Positions 43,243-52,424 of a stretch of DNA of 64,000 nt are shown one piece after another. The stretch's first letter is position 1. The number at the start of each line of letters is the position of its first letter. The DNA is taken from assembly GCF_039595935.1 (NCBI RefSeq), contig NZ_JBCNKR010000006.1, forward strand, positions 3,072,001-3,136,000, written 5' to 3'. The position numbers were made by a program, and so were the translations under genes. This DNA comes from Flavobacterium sp. Lineage in GTDB: Bacteria; Bacteroidota; Bacteroidia; Flavobacteriales; Flavobacteriaceae. The notes under the pieces are model-generated. The model saw only the letters and a program-made list of their open reading frames with translations, was not told the DNA's origin and did no database searches.

Positions 43243-44934
43243 ATGTCAGACGATAAGAAAGTAATTTTCTCAATGCAAAAATTGAGTAAAACCTATCAGG
43301 GAGCAGACAAACCGGTACTTAAAAACATTTATTTAAGTTTCTTTTACGGAGCAAAAATTGGTATTTTAGGACTTAACGGTTCTGGAAAATCTTCTCTTTT
43401 AAAAATCATTGCAGGTGTAGATAAAAACTATCAGGGTGATGTTGTTTTTCAGCCGGGTTACACTGTAGGATATTTAGAGCAGGAGCCAATTCTTGATGAT
43501 TCTAAAACTGTAATCGAAGTAGTTCGTGAAGGAGCTGCAGAAACTATGGCAGTTTTAGAGGAATACAACCAAATCAATGACTTATTCGGTCTTCCGGAAT
43601 ATTACGAAGATCAGGATAAAATGGATAAATTGATGGATCGTCAGGCGGCATTACAAGATAAAATTGATGCACTTGGAGCTTGGGAAATCGATACCAAATT
43701 AGAAATCGCAATGGATGCGCTTCGTACTCCGGATGGAGATACTCCTATCAAAAACCTTTCAGGAGGAGAGCGTCGTCGTGTAGCTTTATGTCGTTTATTA
43801 TTACAACAGCCAGATGTATTACTTCTGGATGAGCCTACCAACCACCTTGATGCTGAGTCAGTTCTTTGGTTAGAGCAGCACTTAGCACAATATGCAGGAA
43901 CAGTTATTGCTGTAACGCACGACCGTTATTTCCTTGATAATGTGGCTGGCTGGATTCTTGAGTTGGATAGAGGAGAAGGTATTCCATGGAAAGGAAACTA
44001 TTCTTCTTGGTTAGATCAAAAATCAAACCGTATGGCTCAGGAAGAAAAAGTAGCTTCTAAACGTAGAAAAACTTTAGAACGCGAGTTAGAATGGGTTCGT
44101 CAGGGAGCAAAAGGTCGTCAGACAAAACAAAAAGCTCGTTTACAGAATTACGACAAATTATTAAATGAAGACCAAAAACAACTAGATGAAAATCTGGAAA
44201 TTTATATCCCGAATGGTCCTCGTTTAGGAACAAATGTTATCGAAGCAAAAAATGTTGCCAAAGCTTTTGGAGACAAATTATTGTACGATAACTTAAACTT
44301 TACTTTGCCACAAGCCGGAATTGTTGGAATTATCGGGCCAAACGGTGCTGGTAAATCTACAATTTTCAAAATGATTATGGGCGAGCAGGCTACAGACAGC
44401 GGTGAATTTACGGTTGGAGAAACTGTAAAAATTGCTTACGTAGATCAGTCACATTCTAATATTGATCCGAATAAATCTATTTGGGAAAACTTTGCTGACG
44501 GTCAGGAATTAATTATGATGGGAGGTAAGCAAGTTAATTCAAGAGCTTATTTATCTCGTTTCAATTTTGGTGGTGGAGAGCAAAACAAAAAAGTTTCGAT
44601 GCTTTCTGGTGGAGAACGCAACCGTTTACACTTAGCAATGACATTGAAAGAAGAAGGAAACGTACTTTTACTGGATGAGCCTACGAACGACCTGGATGTT
44701 AATACACTTCGTGCACTTGAAGAAGGTTTGGAGAATTTTGCTGGTTGTGCCGTAATTATTTCGCACGACAGATGGTTCTTAGACAGAATTTGTACGCACA
44801 TCTTAGCTTTTGAAGGAGACTCTGAAGTTTATTTCTTCGAAGGAAGTTTCTCTGATTATGAAGAAAATAAAAAGAAACGTCTTGGTGGTGATTTAACTCC
44901 AAAACGTATTAAGTATAGAAAATTAATTAGATAA
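43243..44934 (+). CDS. ettA: Energy-dependent translational throttle protein EttA (ABC-F ATPase)
   Basis: A 563-residue ABC-F protein with two ATPase domains: Walker A GLNGSGKSS and GPNGAGKST, signatures LSGGERRR and LSGGERNR, Walker B LLLDEPTNHLDA and LLLDEPTNDLDV, a linker between them (RKTLERELEWVRQGAKGRQT, typical of EttA) and no membrane part. It acts at the ribosomal E site, gating translation by ATP level. Confidence 0.95.
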   Translation: MSDDKKVIFSMQKLSKTYQGADKPVLKNIYLSFFYGAKIGILGLNGSGKSSLLKIIAGVDKNYQGDVVFQPGYTVGYLEQEPILDDSKTVIEVVREGAAETMAVLEEYNQINDLFGLPEYYEDQDKMDKLMDRQAALQDKIDALGAWEIDTKLEIAMDALRTPDGDTPIKNLSGGERRRVALCRLLLQQPDVLLLDEPTNHLDAESVLWLEQHLAQYAGTVIAVTHDRYFLDNVAGWILELDRGEGIPWKGNYSSWLDQKSNRMAQEEKVASKRRKTLERELEWVRQGAKGRQTKQKARLQNYDKLLNEDQKQLDENLEIYIPNGPRLGTNVIEAKNVAKAFGDKLLYDNLNFTLPQAGIVGIIGPNGAGKSTIFKMIMGEQATDSGEFTVGETVKIAYVDQSHSNIDPNKSIWENFADGQELIMMGGKQVNSRAYLSRFNFGGGEQNKKVSMLSGGERNRLHLAMTLKEEGNVLLLDEPTNDLDVNTLRALEEGLENFAGCAVIISHDRWFLDRICTHILAFEGDSEVYFFEGSFSDYEENKKKRLGGDLTPKRIKYRKLIR

Positions 44935-44955
44935 TAAGATCTGATAATTTTCAAT

Positions 44956-45000
44956 AAAAAAATCCCAAATTCCGATTTTGCGAATTTGGGATTTTTTATT
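44956..45000 (+). terminator. Terminator of ettA
   Basis: A 12-bp stem AATCCCAAATTC/GAATTTGGGATT with flanking A and T runs and a 9-nt loop, 22 bp after the stop. Confidence 0.92.
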
Positions 45001-45099
45001 TGTCATTTCGAGGAAGGATAAATCTCGTGAGAAGCTCGACAAAGATTGGGTTTTCGTTACGGAGTTACTTGCGGAGATTTCTCCTTCGTCGAAATGACA
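45001..45099. repeat. Dispersed repeat with TGTCATTTCGA termini
   Basis: Left end TGTCATTTCGAGGAAGGA and right end TCCTTCGTCGAAATGACA are inverted; the inner part is imperfect. It directly follows the ettA terminator and resembles the TCATTGCGAGGAACGAAG repeats 0.5 kb further on. Confidence 0.8.
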
Positions 45100-45120
45100 A
45101 TATTGTCTAAAAATAGGAAT

Positions 45121-45528
45121 TTAAAGAAATTTTGCTTTTAATTCCGGAGTAGGAATCATACAGCTTTCTTTTTTGCCGTACCATTTGTAACGATTTTTTG
45201 CAATATAGTCGTAAATGTAATTTCGAAGATTTTCGGGTAAAATTTTAAAAGCTGAAAAAAAGCTATAAACTCCACCTAAATCTTTACCAATTTCTAATAC
45301 AGCCGAAGATTTGTAATAATAAGCGACTCCCGGATTATATAGAATAATGCTGTCGATTTTTGTTTGGTCAACACCAATATAATCACAGATTGCTTTTCCC
45401 AAATCAGATTGTAATGCTACAAAACGGAAAATATCTTTTTTATCATGTTTGATGATAAATTGAACCGCTCCGTTGCATAAATTGCAGACACCATCAAAGA
45501 GAATTATTTTTTTGTTTTCGGCAGTCAT
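45121..45528 (-). CDS. DCC-family thiol-disulfide oxidoreductase-like protein (DUF393)
   Basis: A 135-residue protein with the DCC signature at its start: ILFDGVCNLCNGAVQFIIKHD (D-C-x-x-C), then FRFVALQSDLGKAI and a YKWYGKKESCMIPTP end. It is likely a small redox protein in the cytoplasm. I take ATG 45528; the longer frame adds 12 residues encoded by a dispersed repeat (45526-45548), so the repeat inserted at, or supplies, the upstream edge of the gene. Confidence 0.85.
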   Translation of the reverse strand: MTAENKKIILFDGVCNLCNGAVQFIIKHDKKDIFRFVALQSDLGKAICDYIGVDQTKIDSIILYNPGVAYYYKSSAVLEIGKDLGGVYSFFSAFKILPENLRNYIYDYIAKNRYKWYGKKESCMIPTPELKAKFL

Positions 45529-46078
45529 TGCGAGGAACGAAGCAATCTGATTTTGAGTTTTCATATGTTATAGTTGTTCATGTTAGTGAGGTTGCTTCGT
45601 TCCTCGCAATGACCTTGCGTGTGTGTCTTTGCGAGGAACGAAGCAATCTCACGATGTTTTTCAATTTGATTTTTATATAATCATTACATCTTCAATTTCT
45701 TCAAATAAATCTTTCCAAGTTGGATTCATTGATCGAATTAAATTATTTTTTGCCTTCCTAGATCCTGCTTTAATTTGTTTTTCTCTTGTAATAGCATCTT
45801 CAATCCATTGGAACTGTTCATAATAAACTAAAATATTTACATCATAACGAGCTGAAAATGATTTTGGATATTTTTTGTTTTTGTGCTCTAAAATTCTTTT
45901 AGGCAGATTTGAGGTTACACCAGTATATACAACAGTTTGATATTTATTTGTAATTATATAAACAAATCCAGGTTTCATATTTTAATTGTTAAGACATTAG
46001 AGGAAGAAACAATAACTTAATTTGATAAACTTTTTGTTTATCAATGCTTAGTGTGGTTGCTTCGTTCCTCGCAATGAC
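45526..46078. mobile_element. Candidate GIY-YIG-associated repeat element (paired inverted repeats)
   Basis: Four copies of a 23-28-bp repeat with core TTGCGAGGAACGAAGCAA: direct at 45526-45548 and 45626-45652, inverted at 45586-45612 and 46051-46078. The first pair encloses 37 bp; the second encloses the whole GIY-YIG gene (45673-45978). The two units are 13 bp apart. Termini are oriented inward like terminal inverted repeats. No transposase is present. The boundaries are my inference. Confidence 0.5.
45673..45978 (-). CDS. GIY-YIG nuclease-domain protein
   Basis: A 101-residue single-domain protein: GFVYIITN (Tyr7) and VVYTGVTSN (Tyr18, Gly20) are the two halves of the GIY-YIG motif, with Arg28, His32 and a likely catalytic Glu66 in TREKQIKAGSRKAK. 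All expected catalytic positions are present, so it may cleave DNA. It is enclosed by inverted copies of a dispersed repeat (45626-45652 and 46051-46078). Alternatives are a cellular YhbQ-like repair protein or a homing-type nuclease that spreads the repeat. Confidence 0.88.
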   Translation of the reverse strand: MKPGFVYIITNKYQTVVYTGVTSNLPKRILEHKNKKYPKSFSARYDVNILVYYEQFQWIEDAITREKQIKAGSRKAKNNLIRSMNPTWKDLFEEIEDVMII

Positions 46079-46324
46079 AAAACTAAAAAACAAAAAACTT
46101 AAATTGTAATATTTTTACTACTATTTATTTTTGTTATAAATTTTAAAAGAAGTATAGTTTTTATGAATCAAAATCGGCTTCAATAAATTATTTTTAAACG
46201 ATTTTTGATTTTTTTACATCTTTGCAGTTGTAATTTTAAAAATCACCCCTTAAATCGCTTTATTTTAATTTTAGCTAAAAAACACTGTTTTTTAAGACTG
46301 AAAACTGTTACTGAGACTGAAAAC

Positions 46325-48490
46325 TTATTTCTTAACTGCTTCTACCAATTCCAATTCGTCCAAACTTACTTTCGAAGTAAAAATTCCGTAATTAACAGTT
46401 GCTTTATTTTTTTCAATTAAATCAATACTACCAACAGATCTTCCGTCGAGCATTCTAACTCTGTCACCAACTTTTAATATTGGTTTCGGTTTTTCTACAA
46501 CAGGTTTAAGTTTTTTCTCTTTTTTCTCCTGACGTATTTCTTCAACTTTTACTTTTACTTCTGCTAGAACTTCTTTTTGTTTTTCAACTTTGGCTTTAAC
46601 TTCTTTAGGAGTTGCTTTTTTACGCTTAGAATTTTCAATTTCAACAATTTTCAAAAATTCACCAATAAGTTCTTTTTTGTTTTTGTTGTTAAAATATTTC
46701 TCAGCAATATCATCGATTTTTTGACCTATGTAAATGATTTTCTGATTGCTGTCATACAATTCCTGATAACTTTCCAGTTTCTGCTGAATTCTGGTATTGA
46801 TGTTTTCCATCTTTTTGCTTTCCTCGCGCGCACGAGTTTCTTCTTCTTTTAAATTAAGAGAAGTTTTTTCAAGCTTCGATCTTTCTTTTTGAAGATTGGC
46901 AATAGTTTTATCAAAACGAACTTTTCCAACTTCGATTTTCTTTTTCGCACGATTAATCAATCCAAACGGAATACCATTTTTTTGTGCCACTTCAAATGTA
47001 AACGAACTACCCGCCTGACCAAGAGCCAATTTGTACATTGGTTCTAAAGATTTTTCGTCAAACATCATATTCGCATTTGTTGCATGAGGTAACTCGTTTG
47101 CCAGAATTTTTAGGTTGGCATAATGCGTTGTAATAATTCCGAAAGCTTCACGATAGTAAAATTCTTCAAGGAATATTTCTGCCAAAGCTCCACCTAGTTC
47201 AGGATCTGAACCTGTACCAAACTCGTCAATTAAAAACATGGTTTTCTTGTTGCATTTTTTCAAGAAATAATTCATGTTTTTTAAACGATATGAATATGTA
47301 CTTAAATGATTTTCAATAGATTGATTGTCTCCAATGTCAGTTAAAATTCTGTCAAACAAGAAAGTTTCACTTCGCTCATGAACAGGAATTAAAATTCCGG
47401 CTTGCAGCATTAATTGTAATAAACCAACTGTTTTTAACGAAATGGTTTTTCCTCCGGCATTCGGTCCGGAAATTACAATAATTCTGTTTTCTTGTTTTAG
47501 TTCAATAGTCTGCGGATGCGTAACTTCTTGTTTTTGTTTATTGTTCAAATACAAAATTGGGTGATACGCTTCTCTAAAAAATAATCGGCGTTCTTCTGTA
47601 ATTGTCGGCAAAATTCCGTTTATGCGATTTGCATATTTAGCTTTTCCGGCAACGACATCAATGTCACTTAAAAAATCCTGATATTCAATAAGTAAAGGTA
47701 AAAATGGTCGAACAGCATTTGAAAGCTGTTTTAAAATTCTTGTAATTTCTTCCTTTTCTTCATATTCAAGATTTGCCAGTTCGCGAGAATATTTTAAAGT
47801 AGCTTCGGGCTCAATGTAAGCAATGCTTCCTGTTTTTGAACTTCCTAAAATGGAACCTTTTACTTTTCTGCGGTACATGGCTAAAACGGCCAAAACTCTT
47901 CGGTTTTGAACAAAACTTTCTTTAATATCGTCAAGATATCCTAAGCTATTATATTGTGTAAGAGCAACTCCAAAACTTTGGTTTACTTTTCCGCGAACCA
48001 AATTCATGTTTTGGCGAATGCTCAAAAGAGCAGGCGAGGCGTTGTCTTTAATTTCACCATATTTATCTACAATCGCATCAATTAAAGTGACAATTTCTTT
48101 TGTATATTCTACTCTCGACGCTCTTGCATTTAGATTTGGATAATAATCGTCAAACTTTTTAAGGAAAGTCAAAAGTACATTTGTAGTAGAAGAAAGTGTA
48201 GAAATTTTTCTAAAACTTCCTACTTCAAGAAAACTGTCTTCAATTGCTAAAAACTTAATTTCATGCGAAATAGCATCAAAACCATGATTTGGAATTGCGT
48301 TGTTATTTTGGAAAGAAGACACATATTCAGATGTCTGCATTAAAGCCGACATTAGTTCTTCTTTGTCTCTAAATGGTTTTATTTGTAAAGCTTTTTCTTT
48401 TCCAATATCGGTGTTGCAGCCATCAGAGATGGTTTCAAGAACAGTTGGAAATTGTAAGTCTTGTAATGTTTTATCGGTAATACTAATCAT
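46325..48490 (-). CDS. MutS2-family ATPase without Smr domain
   Basis: A 721-residue protein: N-terminal MutS core and clamp helices, Walker A GPNAGGKTIS, Walker B LIDEFGTGSDPELG, and the MutS2 coiled coil (about 510-650, RSKLEKTSLNLKEEETRARE). It ends in a KOW-like/beta part (LKVGDRVRMLDGRSVGSIDLIE), with no C-terminal Smr nuclease domain, which usual MutS2 (about 780 residues) has. It acts on branched DNA or stalled ribosomes in relatives; cleavage is unlikely here. Confidence 0.88.
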   Translation of the reverse strand: MISITDKTLQDLQFPTVLETISDGCNTDIGKEKALQIKPFRDKEELMSALMQTSEYVSSFQNNNAIPNHGFDAISHEIKFLAIEDSFLEVGSFRKISTLSSTTNVLLTFLKKFDDYYPNLNARASRVEYTKEIVTLIDAIVDKYGEIKDNASPALLSIRQNMNLVRGKVNQSFGVALTQYNSLGYLDDIKESFVQNRRVLAVLAMYRRKVKGSILGSSKTGSIAYIEPEATLKYSRELANLEYEEKEEITRILKQLSNAVRPFLPLLIEYQDFLSDIDVVAGKAKYANRINGILPTITEERRLFFREAYHPILYLNNKQKQEVTHPQTIELKQENRIIVISGPNAGGKTISLKTVGLLQLMLQAGILIPVHERSETFLFDRILTDIGDNQSIENHLSTYSYRLKNMNYFLKKCNKKTMFLIDEFGTGSDPELGGALAEIFLEEFYYREAFGIITTHYANLKILANELPHATNANMMFDEKSLEPMYKLALGQAGSSFTFEVAQKNGIPFGLINRAKKKIEVGKVRFDKTIANLQKERSKLEKTSLNLKEEETRAREESKKMENINTRIQQKLESYQELYDSNQKIIYIGQKIDDIAEKYFNNKNKKELIGEFLKIVEIENSKRKKATPKEVKAKVEKQKEVLAEVKVKVEEIRQEKKEKKLKPVVEKPKPILKVGDRVRMLDGRSVGSIDLIEKNKATVNYGIFTSKVSLDELELVEAVKK

Positions 48491-48623
48491 TTAATTTCTT
48501 TAAGAAAGTACAGGCAAAAATACGAAAATGTATAATTGAACACTGTAAAGTTTTAATCTAATTTTATTGTTTGTTAAAGTATGATTTTACTTAAAATTTT
48601 CTGAAATTCGCAAAAAAAAAGAC

Positions 48624-49289
48624 ATGGACGTAAAAATGCATTCTTCATGGAAGCCAGTTTTGAAAGAAGAATTTGAAAAGCCTTATTTCGACGAGTTAAT
48701 TAATTTTGTAAAATCAGAATATGCTTCTAAGGTTTGTTATCCTAAAGGAAGCCAGATTTTTTCAGCTTTTGATCATTGTCATTTTGATCAGGTTAAAGTG
48801 GTTATCATTGGTCAGGATCCGTATCATGGTCCAAATCAGGCCAATGGTTTATGTTTTTCAGTTAATGATGGGATTCCGTTCCCGCCTTCGTTATATAATA
48901 TTTTCAAAGAAATAGAAACCGATCTTGGTAAGCCGCTTCCGCCAACCGGAAATTTAGAACGCTGGGCAGATCAGGGTGTTTTTCTTTTAAATGCTGCTTT
49001 AACGGTTAGACAATCTGAAGCTGGAAGTCATCAGGGAAAAGGCTGGGAAAAATTCACCGATGCTGTTATCAAACAAATTTCTGCCGAAAAAGAAAATGTT
49101 GTTTTCTTGCTTTGGGGCGGTTTTGCTCAAAAGAAAGCGGCATTGATCGATTCTTCAAAACATCATATTTTAAAATCAGGTCATCCTTCTCCTTTAAGTG
49201 CGAATAGAGGTTTTTGGTTTGGAAATAAGCATTTTAGCCAAACAAATGCTTTCCTGAAATCAAAAGGACTTAAAGAAATTGAGTGGTAA
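48624..49289 (+). CDS. ung: Uracil-DNA glycosylase
   Basis: A 221-residue family 1 UDG of normal size: catalytic GQDPYHGPNQANGLCFSV, uracil-binding LLNAALTVRQ, and DNA-intercalation loop HPSPLSANRGFW. It removes uracil from DNA to start base excision repair. It is a single gene, divergent from mutS2. Confidence 0.96.
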   Translation: MDVKMHSSWKPVLKEEFEKPYFDELINFVKSEYASKVCYPKGSQIFSAFDHCHFDQVKVVIIGQDPYHGPNQANGLCFSVNDGIPFPPSLYNIFKEIETDLGKPLPPTGNLERWADQGVFLLNAALTVRQSEAGSHQGKGWEKFTDAVIKQISAEKENVVFLLWGGFAQKKAALIDSSKHHILKSGHPSPLSANRGFWFGNKHFSQTNAFLKSKGLKEIEW

Positions 49290-49313
49290 TACAAAATCAG
49301 GTTCTATTTTATT

Positions 49314-49973
49314 CTAATAATTTAGAACCTCAAATTTGTTATCTCCAATTTTAAAAATACTTGGATCTACTGTGCAATCCTGAAGGATTTTTAGATTTTC
49401 TTCTAAACTAAGACCGTACTTAAAATATATTCCGTCAAATTTTACTTTGCTGATATTGGCTTCAAACGAATGTTTGAATTCATAATCGCCATAATACGTT
49501 CGGGCAATTTTGCCAGTCCAGGAAATTTCGAAAGTATTATCAGCATTTCTGTCTAAAACTATTTTATGGTCGCAGCAGCTGTCATGTCCTAATAAATAGA
49601 TATAAAAAGCTAAATCCTGAAAATCGAAATTATCTTCTAAAGGAAATTTATCAGCAGTTAGAATTCCATGATTAAATTTAGAAAAATCAAATTTATTCTC
49701 CGGAGTTCCCATCACGATTCCGCCTGAATGCCATTCGGTTGAGGATAAAATACAATTGTGATAATTTCCCCAAACTATTTTTGCTTTCCAATCTGACTCA
49801 ACATCTTCATCATCATCAGAATCATCTTCGGCATAATAAGAATCGGTTATCAGGTGAAAATCAAATAATAATCCTCTTTCAGGATCGACTCTTGCACTCC
49901 AAACAAATTCTTCTAAAGTATGACCCAGCGGGTATGGATTATCATAAAAGAAGATTCTATTGGTTTTGCTCAT
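49314..49973 (-). CDS. Conserved protein of unknown function
   Basis: A 219-residue soluble acidic protein without signal peptide: IFFYDNPYPLGHTLEEFVWSA, an acidic loop EDDSDDDEDVESDWK, the pattern LAFYIYLLGHDSCCDHK and a beta-rich end (ISWTGKIARTYYGDYEFKHSF). No family is recognised. It is a single gene, convergent with ung. Confidence 0.5.
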   Translation of the reverse strand: MSKTNRIFFYDNPYPLGHTLEEFVWSARVDPERGLLFDFHLITDSYYAEDDSDDDEDVESDWKAKIVWGNYHNCILSSTEWHSGGIVMGTPENKFDFSKFNHGILTADKFPLEDNFDFQDLAFYIYLLGHDSCCDHKIVLDRNADNTFEISWTGKIARTYYGDYEFKHSFEANISKVKFDGIYFKYGLSLEENLKILQDCTVDPSIFKIGDNKFEVLNY

Positions 49974-49995
49974 GAGCCAAAAAATAAATTAGGAA

Positions 49996-50370
49996 TTATT
50001 TTTTAATGATTTCTTCTAAAACAGCTTTGTCTTCGTAATTCACTACTTTAAGTGTAATTTCTTGGTTTTTAACTGTTTTTCCTTCAATTGTGTACAATTT
50101 CCCTTTTTTGTACGGAATATTGCTTTGGTCAAAATCAACATCACCGTATGTTAAAGTATTTTTTACATCAGCCGTATCAACCCATTTTTCATTTAAGGTC
50201 TGAACAGCTTTGTCAGAATATTGAAAAGGTTTAGTTCTTAGATTGTTTAAAACTCGGGCATTCGGAAAATAATTGCAGCGGGTATCTTTACCAATAAAAA
50301 ATCCAGAAACAATAAAACATCCCATTACGAGACCAATCAAATAATATGCAAAACGATGTACGAACTTCAT
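49996..50370 (-). CDS. Small membrane-anchored protein, DUF4258-like
   Basis: A 124-residue protein with one N-terminal membrane segment (FAYYLIGLVMGCFIVSGFF) and a periplasmic or cytoplasmic alpha/beta domain (CNYFPNARVLNNLRTKPFQYS; TYGDVDFDQSN; YTIEGKTVKNQEITLKVVNYED). I think this is the DUF4258 family; the function is unknown. It lies 36 bp downstream of the ald gene. Confidence 0.6.
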   Translation of the reverse strand: MKFVHRFAYYLIGLVMGCFIVSGFFIGKDTRCNYFPNARVLNNLRTKPFQYSDKAVQTLNEKWVDTADVKNTLTYGDVDFDQSNIPYKKGKLYTIEGKTVKNQEITLKVVNYEDKAVLEEIIKK

Positions 50371-50406
50371 GAAATAAAATTTTTGCAAAGGTACATTAAA
50401 GTTCCT

Positions 50407-51605
50407 TTAAAATACAAGTAAATTAATATCGTTGTCTGGCAGGTCAAACCAGTCGCCAATAGCCTTGTTTGTTAGAATTCCATGATACAGATAAATTCCG
50501 TTTTTAAGCCCTTTATTACATCTGATAGCGCTTTCTAAACCACCATCTTCGGCTATCTGATGCAGGTAAGGTGTTAAGATGTTACTTATTGATAATGAGG
50601 CTGTTTTAGAATAACGTGAAGGAATATTTGGCACACAATAGTGCAAAACATTATTTTTTATGAATGTCGGTTTTTCGTGAGTTGTAACTTCAGAACTTTC
50701 AAAACATCCGCCGGTATCGATACTTACATCTACAATTACGGCGCCTTTTTTCATGTGTTCAACCATGGTTTCAGTAACCACAATTGGACAGCGTTCTTTT
50801 CCTCGCATTGCACCAATCGCAACATCACAACGTCTTAAAGCTTTTAATAAAGCTTTTTGCTGTATGGTTGATGTGAAAATTCGTTGGTTTAAATTGTTTT
50901 GTAAACGACGAAGTTTTGTAATCGAATTGTCGAATACTTTCACGTTTGCTCCCAGACCAATTGCGGTTTTTGCAGCAAATTCGCCAACAGTTCCGGCACC
51001 CAAAATTACAACTTCGGTAGGAGGAACTCCGGTAATGTTTCCAAATAAAAGTCCTTTTCCAAATTCGTCAGTAATCATTAATTCTGCAGCAATAAGGATA
51101 GAAGCAGTTCCGGCAATTTCACTAAGGGATTTTACAGCAGGATAAGATCCGTCTTCGTCTTTAATATATTCAAAAGCCAAAGCTGTGATCTTTTTTTGTG
51201 CTAAAGCTTCGAAGTATTCTCTTTTTTTGTTTTTAATTGAATAGCAGAAATAATAACCGTTTCAGGATTTATCATTTCAATTTCGGCCAATGTAGGCGGC
51301 TCAACTTTTAATAAAAATGGACATCCAAAAACTCTTTTGGTGTCTTTTGTAATTTCTGCACCGGCATCTGCATATTCCTTATCGGTATAACTCGAACTTT
51401 CTCCAGCTCCAGATTCGATCATCACGCGATGACCTTCGTATGTCAGAGAATTTACGGCATCTGGCGTTAAACAGATACGACGTTCCTGATAACTTGTTTC
51501 TTTAGGAATTCCTATGAAAAGTTCTCTTTTAAAACGACCAACCTCAAGTTTTTCTTCTTGTGGTATTAATTGTTGTTTTGTAAATGGAGTTAAGGTAATT
51601 GACAT
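50407..51605 (-). pseudogene. ald: Alanine dehydrogenase, disrupted by a single-base frameshift
   Basis: Two frames together give a full alanine dehydrogenase of about 399 residues. The first (51605-51201) has IGIPKETSYQERRICLTPDAV, the second (51180-50407) the NAD-binding ILGAGTVGEFAAKTAIGLGA and FDNSITKLRRLQ. The break is at an A7 tract on the coding strand (51222-51228): eight As would continue the frame through KKREYFEALAQKKITALAF. If real, catalysis is lost; a homopolymer sequencing error or ribosomal/transcriptional slippage are alternatives. The enzyme would deaminate alanine to pyruvate. Confidence 0.9.
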
Positions 51606-51771
51606 GGACTGTGCAAAAAATTAAGGGTACAAATTACGTAAAAAGTTTTAAAATTAATGCAAAAATTCTGCTAATACTAAAGCTCTAATGTTAAGTTATT
51701 TTTCGTTTCTCTTGGTGTAAATTTTTACCACAAAGATTCACAAAAAAATCACAGAGGTTCACAGAGTTTTT

Positions 51772-52179
51772 TTAAGCTAATTTTAATTCTCTTTTTCCAT
51801 CCGCCAATAATTCAATTGTAATAGTTGAAGTATCTTCCGGAAGTAAACTTGCAATTTTTTCAGACCATTCAATAAAACACCAGTTTCCGGAATATAAATA
51901 ATCATCCACACCCATATCAAGCGCTTCTGTTTCTTTATTTAATCTATAGAAATCAAAATGATAAACAGTTTGATTATTAGAAGTATAATATTCATTTACC
52001 AATGAAAAAGTTGGACTGCTGGTTGCGTCTTCAACTCCTAAATTTTTGCATAATTGTTTAATGAGAGTGGTTTTTCCAACACCCATTTCGCCGTTAAAAA
52101 GAATGATTTTTTTAGGATTTGAATCTAAAATTTGCTGGGCAACTTCCTTTATTTGATCTAATGAAAAAACGATGTTCAT
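51772..52179 (-). CDS. tsaE: t6A37 biosynthesis ATPase TsaE
   Basis: A 135-residue TsaE: Walker A FNGEMGVGKTTLIKQLC, switch TSSPTFSLVNEYY, HFDFYRL and GNWCFIEWSEKI. With TsaB, TsaC/Sua5 and TsaD it completes threonylcarbamoylation of tRNA adenosine 37. The Sua5-like synthase is at 38651-39271. It lies between porX and ald. Confidence 0.94.
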   Translation of the reverse strand: MNIVFSLDQIKEVAQQILDSNPKKIILFNGEMGVGKTTLIKQLCKNLGVEDATSSPTFSLVNEYYTSNNQTVYHFDFYRLNKETEALDMGVDDYLYSGNWCFIEWSEKIASLLPEDTSTITIELLADGKRELKLA

Positions 52180-52204
52180 TGTGTTTTTATTTATCTATAA
52201 GTCT

Positions 52205-52250
52205 CAGTCGCGGTTTTCAGTTTCCAGACTGAGACTGAAAACTGCGACTG
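52205..52250. repeat. Inverted GACTGAAAACTG repeat
   Basis: 17-bp arms (52205-52221 and 52234-52250) with one mismatch; the word also recurs at 46292-46324 and 52399-52424, each abutting a minus-strand stop codon. Confidence 0.75.
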
Positions 52251-52298
52251 AAAACTTTTTGTTTATTCAATTGTCTTCCGCGAAAGCGAAATTATTTT

Positions 52299-52365
52299 TT
52301 TGCCACAGATTAAAGGATTTTAAAGAATTTTTTAATCTGTGTTAATCTTTTTAATCTGTGGCAAA
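52299..52365. repeat. Inverted repeat with TTTGCCACAGATTAAA arms
   Basis: Perfect 16-bp arms at 52299-52314 and 52350-52365, with a third partial copy of the word AATCTGTG between them. Same stutter class, different word from its neighbour. Confidence 0.8.
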
Positions 52366-52424
52366 ATCTATTTTTAAATCAATTTCAAGTACTCACTGTA
52401 AACTGAAAACCGAGACTGAAAACT

